Assembly (NCBI GenBank): GCA_020636215.1
Contig: JACJYG010000005.1
Location: 1,240,001 to 1,304,000, forward strand
From: Lewinellaceae bacterium
Lineage (GTDB): Bacteria > Bacteroidota > Bacteroidia > Chitinophagales > Saprospiraceae
DNA: 64,000 bases
Reading direction: 5' to 3'
The notes under the pieces are model-generated. The model saw nothing but the letters and a program-made list of their open reading frames with translations. It made no database searches and was not told where the DNA came from. Positions 43,540-51,594 of this stretch are shown one piece after another; position 1 is the stretch's first letter; every line of letters starts with the position of its first letter. The translations under genes and the position numbers were made by a program.

Positions 43540-45393
43540 CTAGTTGGTTTGCGGTAGGTCCATCTCTAATTGATCCAACTGCTGGTGGATCTTTTCAAAC
43601 CGGCCGAGTATCTCCGGGCCGGCTTCGATGTGCTCCGGCAATTGGGCGCCGTCGGTGGTGATGGCCAGCTCGTTGTCCTTGGCGAAGGCATAGTCATGGT
43701 TGATATCCCGGTCGATATAGTGGAATACATACTCTTTGTAAAAGCCCTCTCCGCGTTGGTAGTCCAGGGTGAAGACCGCCGGATAGCTGTTAATGTTGTT
43801 TCCGATGAAGGAACTTCGGTCCAGGTAGAAGGGGCTGAGATTGATGACGTCGTTCAAGAGGGCAGGGTCGTTGGTGTCACGCCGGGGCGTGAGCAGCAGG
43901 CAGTAGTTGTCGGTGGCGGTTTCGCGCACCGTGGTCGCTGTTTTCGGCGTTTCGAATGCAGCGTGCAAGGAGATGAGGTGGTGGGCGTAGGGCTGGTCGG
44001 ACTGGAGGTTGCGGATCTTATCCACCACGATGGAACGGACGGTGTGCAGTTTGTATTCTGTCAGGAAGAGGCAGGCTTTCAGGAAGCCGGCGTAGATGGC
44101 TTCTGCTTCCAGCACCAGGCCTTTTTCCCCATCTGGTCTGTCGGCGGCGCGCGACTGAACCAGGCTGTTGAAACGGTCTTCGCCTGCAGCCAGGGCCTGT
44201 TTCCATTCCTCCATCAGGAGGTATCCGGGCCGCAGGCCGTTTTCTTTGTCCACTTCCTGGAGGAAAGTTTTGATCCTGGGTTCCAGTTTCAAGGGGCCGG
44301 TATTGTTGATCTTGTCCAGGTTTTGGAAGTAGGTGCGGGTGCGGTAAACGAAGTCGGTGGTGGCGTAATCCGCTTCAGTTGGAATCAGGCTGAAGGGGAG
44401 GGGGGCGATTGAATGCCCTTCTCCGACAGCATCCCATAACATCGACAGGCTGAGGTAACTCAAGAAGCGGGTGAGCTCCGTGTAGGCTACGATGAGTTCT
44501 TTTAGCCGTTCCAGGCCGGGCTCGGTCATACTGTGGCCGGGTTCTACGGCAAAGAGGCGCCGCAGGTGGGTGCCCACGATCCAGGGCAGGCGTTCGATCA
44601 GGACCATGAGCGGGTCCTGCTGGCTGTTGCGGATATCCGGTGTGCTCTTTTTGAACAGGAATACCAGTTCCCGGAGGCTTTGGGTAGGGTTGGGCCGTAC
44701 CCCTTCCAGCACCATCTCTGGCAGGCGGGGCGGCTGATTGAGTACCCAATTTTTAATGCTATCATCGGGCAGGGCCGGATTGAGGTAGAACCCCCAGGGG
44801 ATGGCCTCCTCGTATTGGCCATCCTGAAAGCTAAGGTTATTGATCTTGATACTTCGGTTGGCCGCTTCTGGGATGGTGTGTAACCTGGCAACGGCGGCAT
44901 TGAAGGCTTCTTCCAGGGTACGCCCTTCAGTGGCCCAGGTGGTGTAGAACTGTTCGGCCAAAACCCGCGCCGCCTCATCGTTGATGGGGGTATTGGTGGC
45001 GATCACCGCGGCGACTCCCACCGCGTGCAGACTGGCCACCTGGCCGCGTGTAGCACAGCCGTTGAGAAATACCAACTGCAATGGGTTTGGGCCGTTTCCT
45101 TCCTTCCGGTTGAGGCCGAACAACTCGGCAATCCCCTTGATGTGGCCTGCCTCCTCCAGATACAGGAGGTCTCCTCCGGCATGGCCGGCGTAGTGGAAAA
45201 CCTCGATCTCAGTGGAATTGGTAAACTGGTTGAAAATATCTTCGGTATTGGCGGCCCGGTTGGATTCCAGCTCGTAGAGGCGGCGTTGGTGCAGAGGCGC
45301 CAGCGCCCGTTCTATGGCTCTAAGTTCCCGGACCAGGCCGGTAAGGGGCGTTTGATCCGGCGCATGGGCACAGGCTAGAAAAATCTGCCTCAT
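43540..45393 (-). CDS. CHAT-domain caspase-like protease
   Basis: 617 residues. The N-terminal CHAT domain has the catalytic His71 in FHYAGHAGGDLLYLE and Cys113 in LVFLNGCATRGQ, and ends in a LEEAFNAAVARL helix and IPWGFYLN (about residue 205). The C-terminal 400 residues are alpha/beta, contain no membrane segment and match nothing I recognise. Without a signal peptide the protein is cytosolic. It is the first gene of a compact operon with an NTPase and a WD40 protein. Inferred role: effector protease switched on by the NTPase. The substrate is unknown. Confidence 0.9.
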   Translation of the reverse strand: MRQIFLACAHAPDQTPLTGLVRELRAIERALAPLHQRRLYELESNRAANTEDIFNQFTNSTEIEVFHYAGHAGGDLLYLEEAGHIKGIAELFGLNRKEGNGPNPLQLVFLNGCATRGQVASLHAVGVAAVIATNTPINDEAARVLAEQFYTTWATEGRTLEEAFNAAVARLHTIPEAANRSIKINNLSFQDGQYEEAIPWGFYLNPALPDDSIKNWVLNQPPRLPEMVLEGVRPNPTQSLRELVFLFKKSTPDIRNSQQDPLMVLIERLPWIVGTHLRRLFAVEPGHSMTEPGLERLKELIVAYTELTRFLSYLSLSMLWDAVGEGHSIAPLPFSLIPTEADYATTDFVYRTRTYFQNLDKINNTGPLKLEPRIKTFLQEVDKENGLRPGYLLMEEWKQALAAGEDRFNSLVQSRAADRPDGEKGLVLEAEAIYAGFLKACLFLTEYKLHTVRSIVVDKIRNLQSDQPYAHHLISLHAAFETPKTATTVRETATDNYCLLLTPRRDTNDPALLNDVINLSPFYLDRSSFIGNNINSYPAVFTLDYQRGEGFYKEYVFHYIDRDINHDYAFAKDNELAITTDGAQLPEHIEAGPEILGRFEKIHQQLDQLEMDLPQTN

Positions 45394-45522
45394 TCGAATG
45401 CTTACTTTGCTTGGTGAATATGGATTTGTGTAAAGATAGGAAACAGAAATGGATTTCCCTTTGTCGGCTCCAGACAGGGAGTTACCTCATTCGCAGTTGG
45501 CCATGTTGGCGAAGGCGGGCTC

Positions 45523-46119
45523 CTACGCTCCCTGCCTCCGCACTTCCATTTGCGTTTCCATCATTTCCTCCAGGAACGGCTTGCACTTGCGGAAGTTGAG
45601 GACGTGCAGCAGGTGGAAGGAAAAATCGTGGATAAACATGTACACTGCCTGAAGCAAAACAGCCCAACCGAAGCCGCGCCACAGTTCTGGGTAAGCAATG
45701 TCCGGCAGCCGGCCCAGGGTGAGCAAGTACAGGCCGGCAAAGAAGTAACCGACTTCCAGTCCGATGTTTAACAGTAGGATTTTTTCGACGTGGCGCTGTA
45801 CTTCAAAGCGTTGAAAGACGTTGCCTTGTTTGAAACGGCGGTAAAAAACGTGATTATACATTAATAAGGCGATGGCGAAGTTGATAGCCGACCACACCAG
45901 GTTCATTAGCAGGAAATACCACAGCCAGCCGTCCAGCAGTGCCAAACCGGGTATGCCGGCCAAAAAGTTGAGGATACACCACCAGCCCAGCACCGCCACG
46001 TGTTTTTGCAGGATGATGCCGAAGCGTTCGTCAAAGTCGCGAACTTCATCGACAATTTCTTCCAGTGGCAGGTCAAGGGCCAGGGTGGTAATAAAGAAGC
46101 GCCAGTTCATGATTCTCAT
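45523..46119 (-). CDS. Bacteroidota multi-pass membrane protein, unknown function
   Basis: 198 residues; ATG 46119, or ATG 46110 three codons later. Four hydrophobic segments are visible (VAVLGWWCILNFLAGIPGL, YFLLMNLVWSAINFAIALL, ILLLNIGLEVGYFFAGLYLL, WAVLLQAVYMFIHDF). The motif LLNIGLEVGYFFAGLYLL occurs in a family found mainly in Bacteroidota. No functional residues stand out. It lies upstream of the CHAT gene on the same strand with a 129-bp gap; a TATCTTTA element in that gap (45430-45437, minus strand) suggests the CHAT operon has its own promoter. Confidence 0.75.
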   Translation of the reverse strand: MRIMNWRFFITTLALDLPLEEIVDEVRDFDERFGIILQKHVAVLGWWCILNFLAGIPGLALLDGWLWYFLLMNLVWSAINFAIALLMYNHVFYRRFKQGNVFQRFEVQRHVEKILLLNIGLEVGYFFAGLYLLTLGRLPDIAYPELWRGFGWAVLLQAVYMFIHDFSFHLLHVLNFRKCKPFLEEMMETQMEVRRQGA

Positions 46120-46126
46120 GGTTGGA

Positions 46127-46534
46127 GGTTTGTAGGTTAGTGGGTCAGTAGGTCAAAAGGTCAGTAGGTCAATAGGTCTGTAGGTCGAAAGGTCAGTAGG
46201 TCGAAAGGTCTGTAGGTCGAAAGGTCAGTAGGTCAGTAGGTCAAAAGGTCAGTAGGTCAAAAGGTCTGTAGGTCGAAAGGTCAGTAGGTCAGTAGGTCAA
46301 AAGGTTAGTAGGTCAGTAGGTCAGTAGGTCAGTAGGTCAGTAGGTCAATAGGTCTGTAGGTCAAGAGGTCAAGAGGTCAGTAGGTCAGTAGGTCAGTAGG
46401 TCAATAGGTCTGTAGGTCAAGAGGTCAGTAGGTCAGTAGGTCAATAGGTCAGTAGGTCAAGAGGTCAGTAGGTCAATAGGTCAGTAGGTCAAGAGGTCTG
46501 TAGGTCTGTGGGTCAAAAGGTCAGTGGGTCGAAC
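46127..46534. repeat. Tandem array of 51 eight-base units GGTCNNNN
   Basis: The array is exactly 408 bp, 51 units of 8 bp without a single phase slip. The first four bases are almost always GGTC; the last four come from a small vocabulary (AGTA, AAAA, AATA, TGTA, GAAA, AAGA). Because 8 is not a multiple of 3 and TAG occurs often, it is noncoding. It fills most of the 527-bp gap between 46119 and 46647; the remaining 112 bp (46535-46646) are the GH76 leader, where I found no clear promoter or RNA. Confidence 0.95.
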
Positions 46535-46646
46535 GTTGTGCAGTCTGGCCATTGGGAGTAATGTTTTTCAAGGGCGAAAATAAAACCCGCCGGGCTTTGG
46601 GCGCAATGATGTTTATCAATATCTTGATGAAAATCTAAGAAAAAGC

Positions 46647-47891
46647 ATGGCTCGATTTTTTGTTTTTTTCAGTAGCCTGGCCGTTTGCCTGGGCTTGTTT
46701 TTTTTGCCTCAGAGGGGATTTTCGGAGCTGATAAAAGTTCCAGGTTTTACGTTAAAGATTGCTTTGAAAATCAAGGATTTACAAGCAGGGCGGCACGCTT
46801 TTCCGAACACTCCCGAATTTCTTTCTGGCAAATATGCGCCAAAGCCAGTGGCAGCCAGATCCCAAAAGCGGGCGGAGCAGGCCATAGCAGTATTGCAGGA
46901 ATGGTATGATGAAGAAAGCGGCATATGGAACACCACCAGTTGGTGGAATGCCGCCAATGCCATTACCAGCCTGGCGCAGTACACGAAGTACACCGGTTCG
47001 CGGAAATATATGCCCGTAATCCGAAACACCTTTGCGAAGACCCGGCACTTTCCGGTAGAGGCTTCAGCCGACAGGCCGGCCTGGGTTTGCCATAATTACC
47101 TCAATGATTATTATGACGATGCCGGATGGTGGGCCCTGGCCTGGCTCGATGTGTACGAACTGGACCCCGACACGGCCTATCTCAATGTGGCGAAGATCAT
47201 CTTTGCCGATATGGCCGGTGGCTGGGACGAAGTATGTGGTGGCGGTACTTATTGGAAAAAGCCGGATATTGGGAAAGGGGCCATTTCCAATGGCCTTCTG
47301 CTCAATGTGGCGCTGCGCTTATGGGAACAGGAACCGGATGAAAAAGTACAAGGGCTTTCTTACCAGCAATGGGCCTACCGCATCTGGGAATGGTTTCGGG
47401 CAAGCGGAATGATCAGCCCGGACAACCTTATCCTGAACGGCCTGAAATATCGGGAAGATTGCAGCCCTCATGGAACTCCCTGGACCTACAATCAGGGCGT
47501 GATGGTGGGGGCGCTGACCATTTTCTACCAGCAAACTCAGGATAGTAGTTATTTGCACCAGGCGGAAGCCATCGCCGAAGCTACCATGGCCACCCTGGTC
47601 CATCCCAACGGTGTATTGCGCGATCAGAACGAAGCCAATAGCAATGGCGACCAGATCCAGTTCAAAGGTATCTTTATGCGTTACCTGGGCCGTCTCTATG
47701 AAACTTCTCCCAAACCGGAATACGCGGCCTTCATTCGAAAAAATGCCCGCTCCATCTGGAAGATCGCCCGCGACCGCAAAACCGGCCGGATCGGCACCAG
47801 CTGGGCGCTGCCTTTTGACGAAGGCAGCGCTGCGCGGCAGAGCTCGGCGGTGGATGCTTTGAATGGGATGATCCTGGTAGATGCTAAGTGA
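46647..47891 (+). CDS. GH76 family alpha-1,6-mannanase-like enzyme
   Basis: 414 residues with an N-terminal signal (FFVFFSSLAVCLGLFFLPQ). GH76 enzymes cleave alpha-1,6-mannan backbones. The paired catalytic aspartates are in NDYYDDAGWWALAWLDVYE (Asp157/Asp158), within an alpha/alpha toroid pattern (NTTSWWNAANAITSLAQY, then WTYNQGVMVGALTIFY). No SusC/SusD genes or other mannan genes are near, so it is not part of a visible polysaccharide utilisation locus. It could act on fungal or algal mannan or on glycan remodelling. Confidence 0.9.
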   Translation: MARFFVFFSSLAVCLGLFFLPQRGFSELIKVPGFTLKIALKIKDLQAGRHAFPNTPEFLSGKYAPKPVAARSQKRAEQAIAVLQEWYDEESGIWNTTSWWNAANAITSLAQYTKYTGSRKYMPVIRNTFAKTRHFPVEASADRPAWVCHNYLNDYYDDAGWWALAWLDVYELDPDTAYLNVAKIIFADMAGGWDEVCGGGTYWKKPDIGKGAISNGLLLNVALRLWEQEPDEKVQGLSYQQWAYRIWEWFRASGMISPDNLILNGLKYREDCSPHGTPWTYNQGVMVGALTIFYQQTQDSSYLHQAEAIAEATMATLVHPNGVLRDQNEANSNGDQIQFKGIFMRYLGRLYETSPKPEYAAFIRKNARSIWKIARDRKTGRIGTSWALPFDEGSAARQSSAVDALNGMILVDAK

Positions 47892-47928
47892 TTGATATTG
47901 TGGATGCTATTGATATTCTAGGGCGTGT

Positions 47929-50109
47929 TCATTTACCTTTCAATACAGCCAACTTCCCTTCAAAGAACCTGTTCTTTTTTCCATCAAAGCCGACGATGTT
48001 GTAAATCCCGTTGGATAATCCGCTAGTGTTTATAAAGGCTTGTTTGTCAATAAATTCAAGGTTTAAGGTTAAAACGAGCCGCCCATCGCTGGAAAAGACT
48101 TTTACGGGCATTATTCCTTCAAAATCATATTCCACCTGGGCGGCGCAATTGGTTGGATTCGGGAAAATGTTGAATGCCTCCACTTGGTTCGGTTCTTTTT
48201 CTTTGGTGAAATACTGCTTTGCAAAAGCAAAAGCCTCCATACCAATTTTCATTCCGATTAACCTGCCCGGCATATCGTCGAAGGGGGGGTGGATGCCGCC
48301 CCATATCCTCGATAAGCTGCATTGGTCGGAAGCGTCCCGGTAGGTAGCCCATTGCAGGGTTACGTCTACGCTGGGGCCGTCTTCAAAGACGAGGAATTCA
48401 TTTTTTTTACAATAAAATTCTCCCATACCGCCTGGGAAAAAAGGGTCTCCTGTCAGTGCCGTGAGCACTTCAGCGCCGGCCCGGCTATAGGTGGAATGGC
48501 CGGAGATATAACCGGCAAAAGGCGGTGTTACAAAAGACGGGCGTTGGAAAGACCACCAGTTTTTAGCCAGAACCCAGCCTACGCCGGCAACATCTGTACC
48601 GGGGTTCTCTACAAAATTGGGCCCTTTCCAGGCCAGTACCTTGATTTCACCAATATTTTGGCCGGTGGGGCCCTGCAGGCTATCACCTGCTTGTATCAAT
48701 TCAACATATCCAGGGATGAGCGTCAGGCCGCCAGGGTGGTAATGAGGAAGGTTCGGGTCGCTGCTTTGCCCTAGTTCAGCCATCCCCCGCAGGGCCGTCA
48801 CCGGACGAGAGGAGTCGTACCAACCCTTGATGCCCCAGGCGGCGATGGCGACGTCGTGCATGGCGCCGCCGAGAGCAAAATAAGCTTTCACATCCCATTC
48901 CAGGGCATCGACAAGCGGCCCCTGGCCTCCTATTTTTTTAACCAGCAAAGGATGGTCGCTGACGTAATTTAAAATGGTGAACCAGTGCCCGGGTGGAGTT
49001 TCGGAAGTAGGGCCGTCTGCCCAGAATTCCGCCAGCACCCTGGCGTAGTCACCCCTCGGTACGATTTGAGCTTGATATGGCGCGCCGGTTTTGGGGTTTA
49101 AGGCATAACCCGGACTAATATCGCCGCCACCGAAGAGGTCATAAAAATCCCGTAATCCTGTTATGTCAGTTGGATAGGTTTCAATATTCCCAACGGAGGC
49201 CGGCGAAATGTCCCACAAAACCCCGTCTTCCGGATTGAGTTGGGAAGACCAGACAGATACCAGTTCATGTCCCCATTTATATTCCTCAGACAGGCCGCCC
49301 ACTGCCGTCGTGTCCAGAAGTGGCGGCGGCCCCGGATCGTGATAAACCCAATAGTCAAAGCCATCCCGCTGGTAAACGGTTGCCTCTTCAGGTTGCAGCG
49401 AAAAAGGGAGGACCCTGCCCCATTCGGGGCTAAGGGAAGACTGCGTATTCCCTGCAATGGGGTTTCCGCTTTGATCAATGATTTCTGCCAACTGCAGCGG
49501 TTGCCAGCGATTCAGGTCGAGTACATCGGGATTGCCCGAGCCTTCTACTTCAAGCGGCGGGTTTACGGGTTTATAAAATAAATTTTGATAAGCTCCTGCT
49601 TCATTGGAGCCGTCCTGCAGGCCATAGGCGATGATTTGCTGGGCGATATAATTTCCTAATTCTGCCGGCCCGCATTTGTAATTTGTGGAGCTATTGTTGC
49701 GGTTATAACCCAGCGAATCCATCAGTGTGTCAATTTCATAAAACAGGGATTCCTTGCCCGGAGAATTGGCAAAGCGATGATACAACAAGCGATAAACGGC
49801 AAAACTGATGGCCTCTTCCTGTGCTGCCCTGACATTGGTGGGATGGGGCGTACCAGTGAACGGGCAATGGAAACCATGCACGGTTTTCCCTAAAAGGTAG
49901 GTGTCGGTATCATTTCTGTAAACAGCCCAGGCATCGTACATCGCAACACTGGTATGGAATAGGTTCCGCGCGTGCACCGTGGGCCGGGCAAAATCACCCC
50001 GGATACCATCCAGGACAGCTTCGTTCCAACGGCGGGCAACGGAATGCTGGGCCTGGAGGCTGGCCGTTAGAAAGAGGGAAAACAGAATAATGACGCGCAT
50101 TCTTTTCAT
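47929..50109 (-). CDS. Vanadium-haloperoxidase/PAP2-type secreted protein with T9SS domain
   Basis: 726 residues with a signal peptide (VIILFSLFLTASLQAQ). The vanadate/phosphate-binding motifs of the PAP2 superfamily are arranged as in bacterial haloperoxidases: K-x6-R-P in KGWYDSSRP, S-G-H in YISGHSTYS (Ile replaces the usual Pro) and S-R-x5-H in SRIWGGIHPP. The C-terminus is a type IX sorting domain (NIFPNPTNCAAQV, then GLSNGIYNIVGFDGKK). It should be exported through T9SS and could be either a phosphatase or a halide-oxidising peroxidase. Sequence alone does not decide. Confidence 0.88.
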   Translation of the reverse strand: MKRMRVIILFSLFLTASLQAQHSVARRWNEAVLDGIRGDFARPTVHARNLFHTSVAMYDAWAVYRNDTDTYLLGKTVHGFHCPFTGTPHPTNVRAAQEEAISFAVYRLLYHRFANSPGKESLFYEIDTLMDSLGYNRNNSSTNYKCGPAELGNYIAQQIIAYGLQDGSNEAGAYQNLFYKPVNPPLEVEGSGNPDVLDLNRWQPLQLAEIIDQSGNPIAGNTQSSLSPEWGRVLPFSLQPEEATVYQRDGFDYWVYHDPGPPPLLDTTAVGGLSEEYKWGHELVSVWSSQLNPEDGVLWDISPASVGNIETYPTDITGLRDFYDLFGGGDISPGYALNPKTGAPYQAQIVPRGDYARVLAEFWADGPTSETPPGHWFTILNYVSDHPLLVKKIGGQGPLVDALEWDVKAYFALGGAMHDVAIAAWGIKGWYDSSRPVTALRGMAELGQSSDPNLPHYHPGGLTLIPGYVELIQAGDSLQGPTGQNIGEIKVLAWKGPNFVENPGTDVAGVGWVLAKNWWSFQRPSFVTPPFAGYISGHSTYSRAGAEVLTALTGDPFFPGGMGEFYCKKNEFLVFEDGPSVDVTLQWATYRDASDQCSLSRIWGGIHPPFDDMPGRLIGMKIGMEAFAFAKQYFTKEKEPNQVEAFNIFPNPTNCAAQVEYDFEGIMPVKVFSSDGRLVLTLNLEFIDKQAFINTSGLSNGIYNIVGFDGKKNRFFEGKLAVLKGK

Positions 50110-50208
50110 GTCGGATTTATTAGATGTGATCCTGCCGGATTCTTTTCACGATATCCTTTCCTTCCCCCTCTTCCGGATAAAAGCCCAATAGCCATATCCA
50201 AAAAGCTA

Positions 50209-50859
50209 TTAAAAAACCCTCACCCGATGTAACCCTGGTTCATAAGGCTTTCCGATGCAGTCGAGCAACTTTTGGTAATGCTCGCGGTTGTTCAGGAAGT
50301 CAATCTGCTCAATATCAATGATCAGAATAGGCAGATTGTCATTAGATTTAAAAAATTCAAAGTAGGCTTGTTGGATCTGTTGCAGGTAGTGGGCGGAAAT
50401 ATCCTGTTCATACTCCCGCCCCCGCTTTTGGATGTTGCCCATCAGGTTGTCGACCGAACGGTGCAGGTAGACAAGCAGGTCGGGACGTGGAAAAGAAGCG
50501 TTCAGGATGTTGAACAGGCTTTGAAAAAGGCGGTACTCTTCTTCCCGGAGATTGTTGCGGGCAAAAAGAAGGGTCTTGAAAAATATATAATCTGAAACGA
50601 TCGTCTGCTGAAAGAGGTCGCGCTGGGAAAGCTCTTCCTGTAATTGCTTGTGGCGCTCGGTCATAAAAAAAAGCTCTACCGGGAAGGCGTAGCGCTCAGG
50701 GTTCTTATAAAAATGGGGGAGAAACGGATTGTCAGCAAACTGCTCCAGGATGAGCCGGTAGCCAAAGTCTTCGGACAGCATGCGGCACAGGGTCGTTTTA
50801 CCGGCGCCTATATTGCCCTCCACCACGATGAAGTTGTATGGAAGTGGGGTGTTCGACAT
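50209..50859 (-). CDS. Deoxynucleoside kinase
   Basis: 216 residues. P-loop VEGNIGAGKTTLCRML at the N-terminus, the ERHKQLQEE region and LVYLHRSVDNLMGNIQKRGREYE (the lid and arginine-rich segment) identify a deoxyadenosine/deoxyguanosine-type kinase of the salvage pathway. It makes dNMP in the cytosol. The gene lies 136 bp after folK on the same strand; the gap carries a repeated TTTATGCGTTGAAC phrase (50894-50907 and 50917-50930). Confidence 0.93.
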   Translation of the reverse strand: MSNTPLPYNFIVVEGNIGAGKTTLCRMLSEDFGYRLILEQFADNPFLPHFYKNPERYAFPVELFFMTERHKQLQEELSQRDLFQQTIVSDYIFFKTLLFARNNLREEEYRLFQSLFNILNASFPRPDLLVYLHRSVDNLMGNIQKRGREYEQDISAHYLQQIQQAYFEFFKSNDNLPILIIDIEQIDFLNNREHYQKLLDCIGKPYEPGLHRVRVF

Positions 50860-50949
50860 ACCTGTTGGGTTGCTGATTGATGGAGGTTTATAATTTATGC
50901 GTTGAACCGTTTATGGTTTATGCGTTGAACAGGAACCACGTCCGTCTTC

Positions 50950-50971
50950 GCTGCACTCAGCCGGGTAAAAA
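50950..50971 (+). repeat. 22-bp dispersed repeat, copy 1
   Basis: The 22 bp beginning CTGCACTCAGCCGGGT at 50951 (full match from 50950) recur exactly at 53302-53323 in another intergenic gap on the same strand. Too long for chance at this distance; function unknown. An 11-bp part also appears inverted near 1458-1468. Confidence 0.6.
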
Positions 50972-50995
50972 CCAGGAACCAGGAATCACCCCCCC

Positions 50996-51481
50996 TCACC
51001 CCCGAAAGACCCCCACCGTCAGGGTATCCTCCGAGGCAGCATATAGTTCTGTTATGGTTTTTTGGAAAATGGGGTGCACCAACTGGGGCGCGATTTCCAT
51101 AAGCGGCATCAGCACAAAATTACGGTAGTGCAGGTAGGGGTGAGGAATGGTCAGGGCTTCTGTATCCAATATCTCTTCATTAAAAAAAAGAATGTCGATA
51201 TCGATAAGCCGTTCGCCCCATTTCACCTCCCGCGTCCTGCCCATGCGCCGTTCGATCAGCTGGATCTTATCCAATACCTCGAAGGGCCCCAGCACGCTGT
51301 GCACCAACAAGGCCTGGTTCAGGAAATCCGGCTGGTCGGTGATGCCCCAGGCTTTGGTGTGGTAAACCCTGGAAGCCTGGGCGATAGCGCCGATCTCCCG
51401 GGTGATCCAGTCATTGGCCTGTTCCAGGTTGGCGGCTCTGTCCCCAAGGTTTGTGCCGGTATGGAGATAGATATTATTCAT
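50996..51481 (-). CDS. folK: 2-amino-4-hydroxy-6-hydroxymethyldihydropteridine pyrophosphokinase
   Basis: 161 residues from ATG 51481. HPPK transfers pyrophosphate from ATP to the pterin in folate synthesis. Motifs: YLHTGTNLGDRAANLE at the N-terminus, PDFLNQALLV and the signature ERRMGRTREVKWGERLIDIDILFF with Asp pair for magnesium. The promoter -7 element is only 6 bp before the ATG, so the message appears to be leaderless. Confidence 0.96.
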   Translation of the reverse strand: MNNIYLHTGTNLGDRAANLEQANDWITREIGAIAQASRVYHTKAWGITDQPDFLNQALLVHSVLGPFEVLDKIQLIERRMGRTREVKWGERLIDIDILFFNEEILDTEALTIPHPYLHYRNFVLMPLMEIAPQLVHPIFQKTITELYAASEDTLTVGVFRG

Positions 51482-51487
51482 TGCTCG

Positions 51488-51517
51488 CAAAGGTATATAT
51501 AGCCGCGCTTAAAACAA
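51488..51517 (-). promoter_or_regulatory. Promoter of folK (leaderless)
   Basis: Minus strand: TTG at 51515-51517, 19-bp spacer, TACCTTTG at 51488-51495, six bases before the folK ATG. Given usual spacing, transcription starts within a few bases of the ATG. Confidence 0.65.
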
Positions 51518-51544
51518 AGCCGGAAGCTTTTCTGTTCCTGGGAG

Positions 51545-51574
51545 TTGAAAAAAAGACCGATTGGTTTATTTTTG
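51545..51574 (+). promoter_or_regulatory. Promoter of the TetR gene
   Basis: TTG at 51545-51547, 19-bp spacer and TATTTTTG at 51567-51574: a full consensus match. It fixes the TetR start at 51595, since the open frame upstream lies in front of the promoter. Confidence 0.65.
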
Positions 51575-51588
51575 TGAAAATATTTTCA
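51575..51588. promoter_or_regulatory. Probable TetR operator palindrome
   Basis: TGAAAATATTTTCA is a perfect 14-bp palindrome placed directly after the -7 element and 6 bp before the TetR ATG. A repressor bound here would cover the start of transcription, so negative autoregulation is the simplest reading. Confidence 0.55.
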
Positions 51589-51594
51589 AAACTC

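Noticed and set aside
46127..46534. CRISPR-like array
   Set aside because: Units are 8 bp with no unique spacers and no cas genes nearby; it is a simple tandem repeat.
46647..50109. Polysaccharide utilisation locus around GH76
   Set aside because: No SusC/SusD, sulfatase or further glycoside hydrolase next to it.
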